From Enterococcus diestrammenae (lineage in GTDB: Bacteria > Bacillota > Bacilli > Lactobacillales > Enterococcaceae), in NCBI RefSeq assembly GCF_009933255.1, contig NZ_MAEI01000020.1, positions 1 through 24,121 of the forward strand: DNA of 24,121 nucleotides, in the 5' to 3' direction. The notes beneath the pieces were generated by a model. It worked only from the letters and a program-made list of their open reading frames with translations. It did not search any database and was not told the DNA's origin. The first letter of the stretch is position 1; the number at the start of each line of letters is the position of its first letter. The position numbers and the translations under genes are program-made. Below, piece by piece: positions 23,416 through 24,121 of this stretch.

Positions 23416-23486
23416 TGACGCGACAGGATTCGAACCCGCGACCTTGGATTAAAAATCCACCGCTCCACCAACTGAGCTACGCGTCA
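23416..23486 (-). tRNA. tRNA-Lys (anticodon UUU)
   Basis: A 71-nt cloverleaf: acceptor TGACGCG/CGCGTCA (7 perfect pairs), D-arm GCTC/GAGC, anticodon loop TTTTTAA with TTT at 23451-23453, short variable loop GGTC and T-arm GCGGG-TTCGAAT-CCTGT. The anticodon stem has a mismatch at the 27-43 pair (G and A). CCA is not encoded. It is minus strand, in line with the late genes. Confidence 0.92.
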
Positions 23487-23791
23487 CCTTGGAGGAGCTA
23501 CCTCCATGAGATTGACTTGTCCTGACGGTACCTGCTAGACAAGCTCAGCACCTAATGGCTCGGAGTACCGTCTCAACCTCTTTGGGTCAGATACTCAATG
23601 CTCCGCGCTAAGAGTCAAGGAGTCCTCCCAATGTCACTGGAGTGGCACTGCCCCACTCACGGTAGTTTCAGCTCGGCTTGTTGCGGATTCTACTACCAAC
23701 CCTAGAGGTCTCTCACCTCTCGAAACCATTCATAATGATGGCACCACCGATAATTCAACCTATATGCGTCTTCTACTTCCGCCACAGTGAC
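23487..23791 (-). ncRNA. Structured RNA, upstream module with pseudoknot
   Basis: No convincing gene lies here. Helices include a long-range GTCACTG/CAGTGAC (23633-23639 with 23785-23791), AGAGGT/ACCTCT (23704-23709/23715-23720), GGTAGT/ACTACC (23661-23666/23692-23697), GAGTGG/CCACTC (23640-23645/23653-23658) and GGAGG/CCTCC (23491-23495/23501-23505). GACGGTAC/GTACCGTC (23524-23531/23565-23572) and CTTGTC/GACAAG (23516-23521/23538-23543) interleave as a pseudoknot. The tRNA-Lys follows at once. Together with the downstream module it may form one large RNA. Its 5' end is not defined and no promoter was recognised. Confidence 0.6.
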
Positions 23792-23837
23792 TATCGCCCA
23801 CAGAATAATTTTTACGTATCAAAAAATCGCATTGTTA

Positions 23838-24121
23838 TTACATTAACTTTCTTAAAGTTTTACCTTCATCATTCAAGAGCCACATTGATTTAATTTGATA
23901 TTCGTGCATTTCTTGGGCGCAATCTACCTTAAACCAATGATCTTTATTATCTGGCTCAACATTTGTATAGGAATGAACATCGCCATTTAAAAATTCCACC
24001 ATTACATATTCTTCATCAATGCAGTTAGCCCTAACAACTTTATCAAGATAATCAATTCTTTTAGCTACTTTTCCTTCATTGAGTCCTTTTCTAGGTAGTT
24101 CTTTATTAATTTGTAATATCA
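23838..24121 (-). CDS. Hypothetical protein, C-terminal part (5' partial)
   Basis: The minus-strand frame is open from the window edge to TAA at 23838-23840 and gives 93 residues, beginning ILQINKELPRKGLNEGKV and ending GKTLRKLM. It is not recognised. The stretch EEYVMVEFLNGDVHSYTN looks like strands of a small soluble domain. Its start lies outside the window. It is the last gene before the structured RNA and tRNA region. Confidence 0.75.
   Translation of the reverse strand, partial: ILQINKELPRKGLNEGKVAKRIDYLDKVVRANCIDEEYVMVEFLNGDVHSYTNVEPDNKDHWFKVDCAQEMHEYQIKSMWLLNDEGKTLRKLM

Noticed and set aside
23703..23788. A short minus-strand frame reading VAEVEDAYRLNYRW
   Set aside because: No good start or ribosome site, and it overlaps several RNA helices; treated as part of the structured region.
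1..24121. CRISPR array, insertion sequence or rRNA
   Set aside because: No regularly spaced repeats with spacers, no transposase and no rRNA sequence were seen.

Overview
This window looks like most of the late half of a temperate, HK97-type siphophage from a low-GC Gram-positive host. The host is probably a member of the Lactobacillales, judging from AT-rich DNA, near-consensus AGGAGG ribosome sites, a BppU-type tail fibre, a Dp-1-like holin and an amidase carrying SH3-like domains. The genus cannot be fixed from the sequence. Apart from the integrase tail at the left edge, every gene lies on the minus strand, so the late operon is read from right to left.

Right end (about 22,880-24,121): the 3' end of an unknown gene, then a densely structured non-coding stretch. 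It holds a tRNA-Lys(UUU), a 58-codon gene, a duplicated tRNA T-arm, at least two RNA pseudoknots and a closing intrinsic terminator. Size, phage setting and adjacent tRNA make it a candidate giant ornate phage RNA of the GOLLD or ROOL kind.

Packaging and head (about 15,370-22,864): three small unknown genes, an HNH endonuclease, a putative cos region, small and large terminase, a DUF1056-like membrane protein, portal, prohead protease, HK97 major capsid protein, a HeH-like small ORF possibly reached by -1 frameshifting, and the connector and head-closure proteins.

Tail (about 2,185-15,374): HK97 gp10-like protein, tail terminator, major tail protein, tail chaperones G and GT joined by a -1 frameshift at A AAA AAG, and a tape measure gene interrupted by a group I intron that carries an HNH homing endonuclease. 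Dit, a Tal-like hub protein, a beta-helix fibre protein and a BppU protein fused to a glycerophosphodiester phosphodiesterase domain follow.

Lysis and attachment (1-2,055): two holin-like membrane proteins, a zinc amidase with two SH3-like domains, then a gene-free stretch flanked by direct repeats, and the 3' end of a tyrosine integrase pointing towards the lysin. The order lysin, gene-free spacer, convergent integrase is what a circular or excised phage genome shows across attP. In an integrated prophage these modules would sit at opposite ends.

The strongest discovery is the 1,326-nt group I intron at 11221-12546. Its internal guide sequence pairs with both exon edges (P1 and P10), and splicing restores a 1,545-residue tape measure protein exactly in frame. 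The most open-ended discovery is the structured RNA region at the right end.
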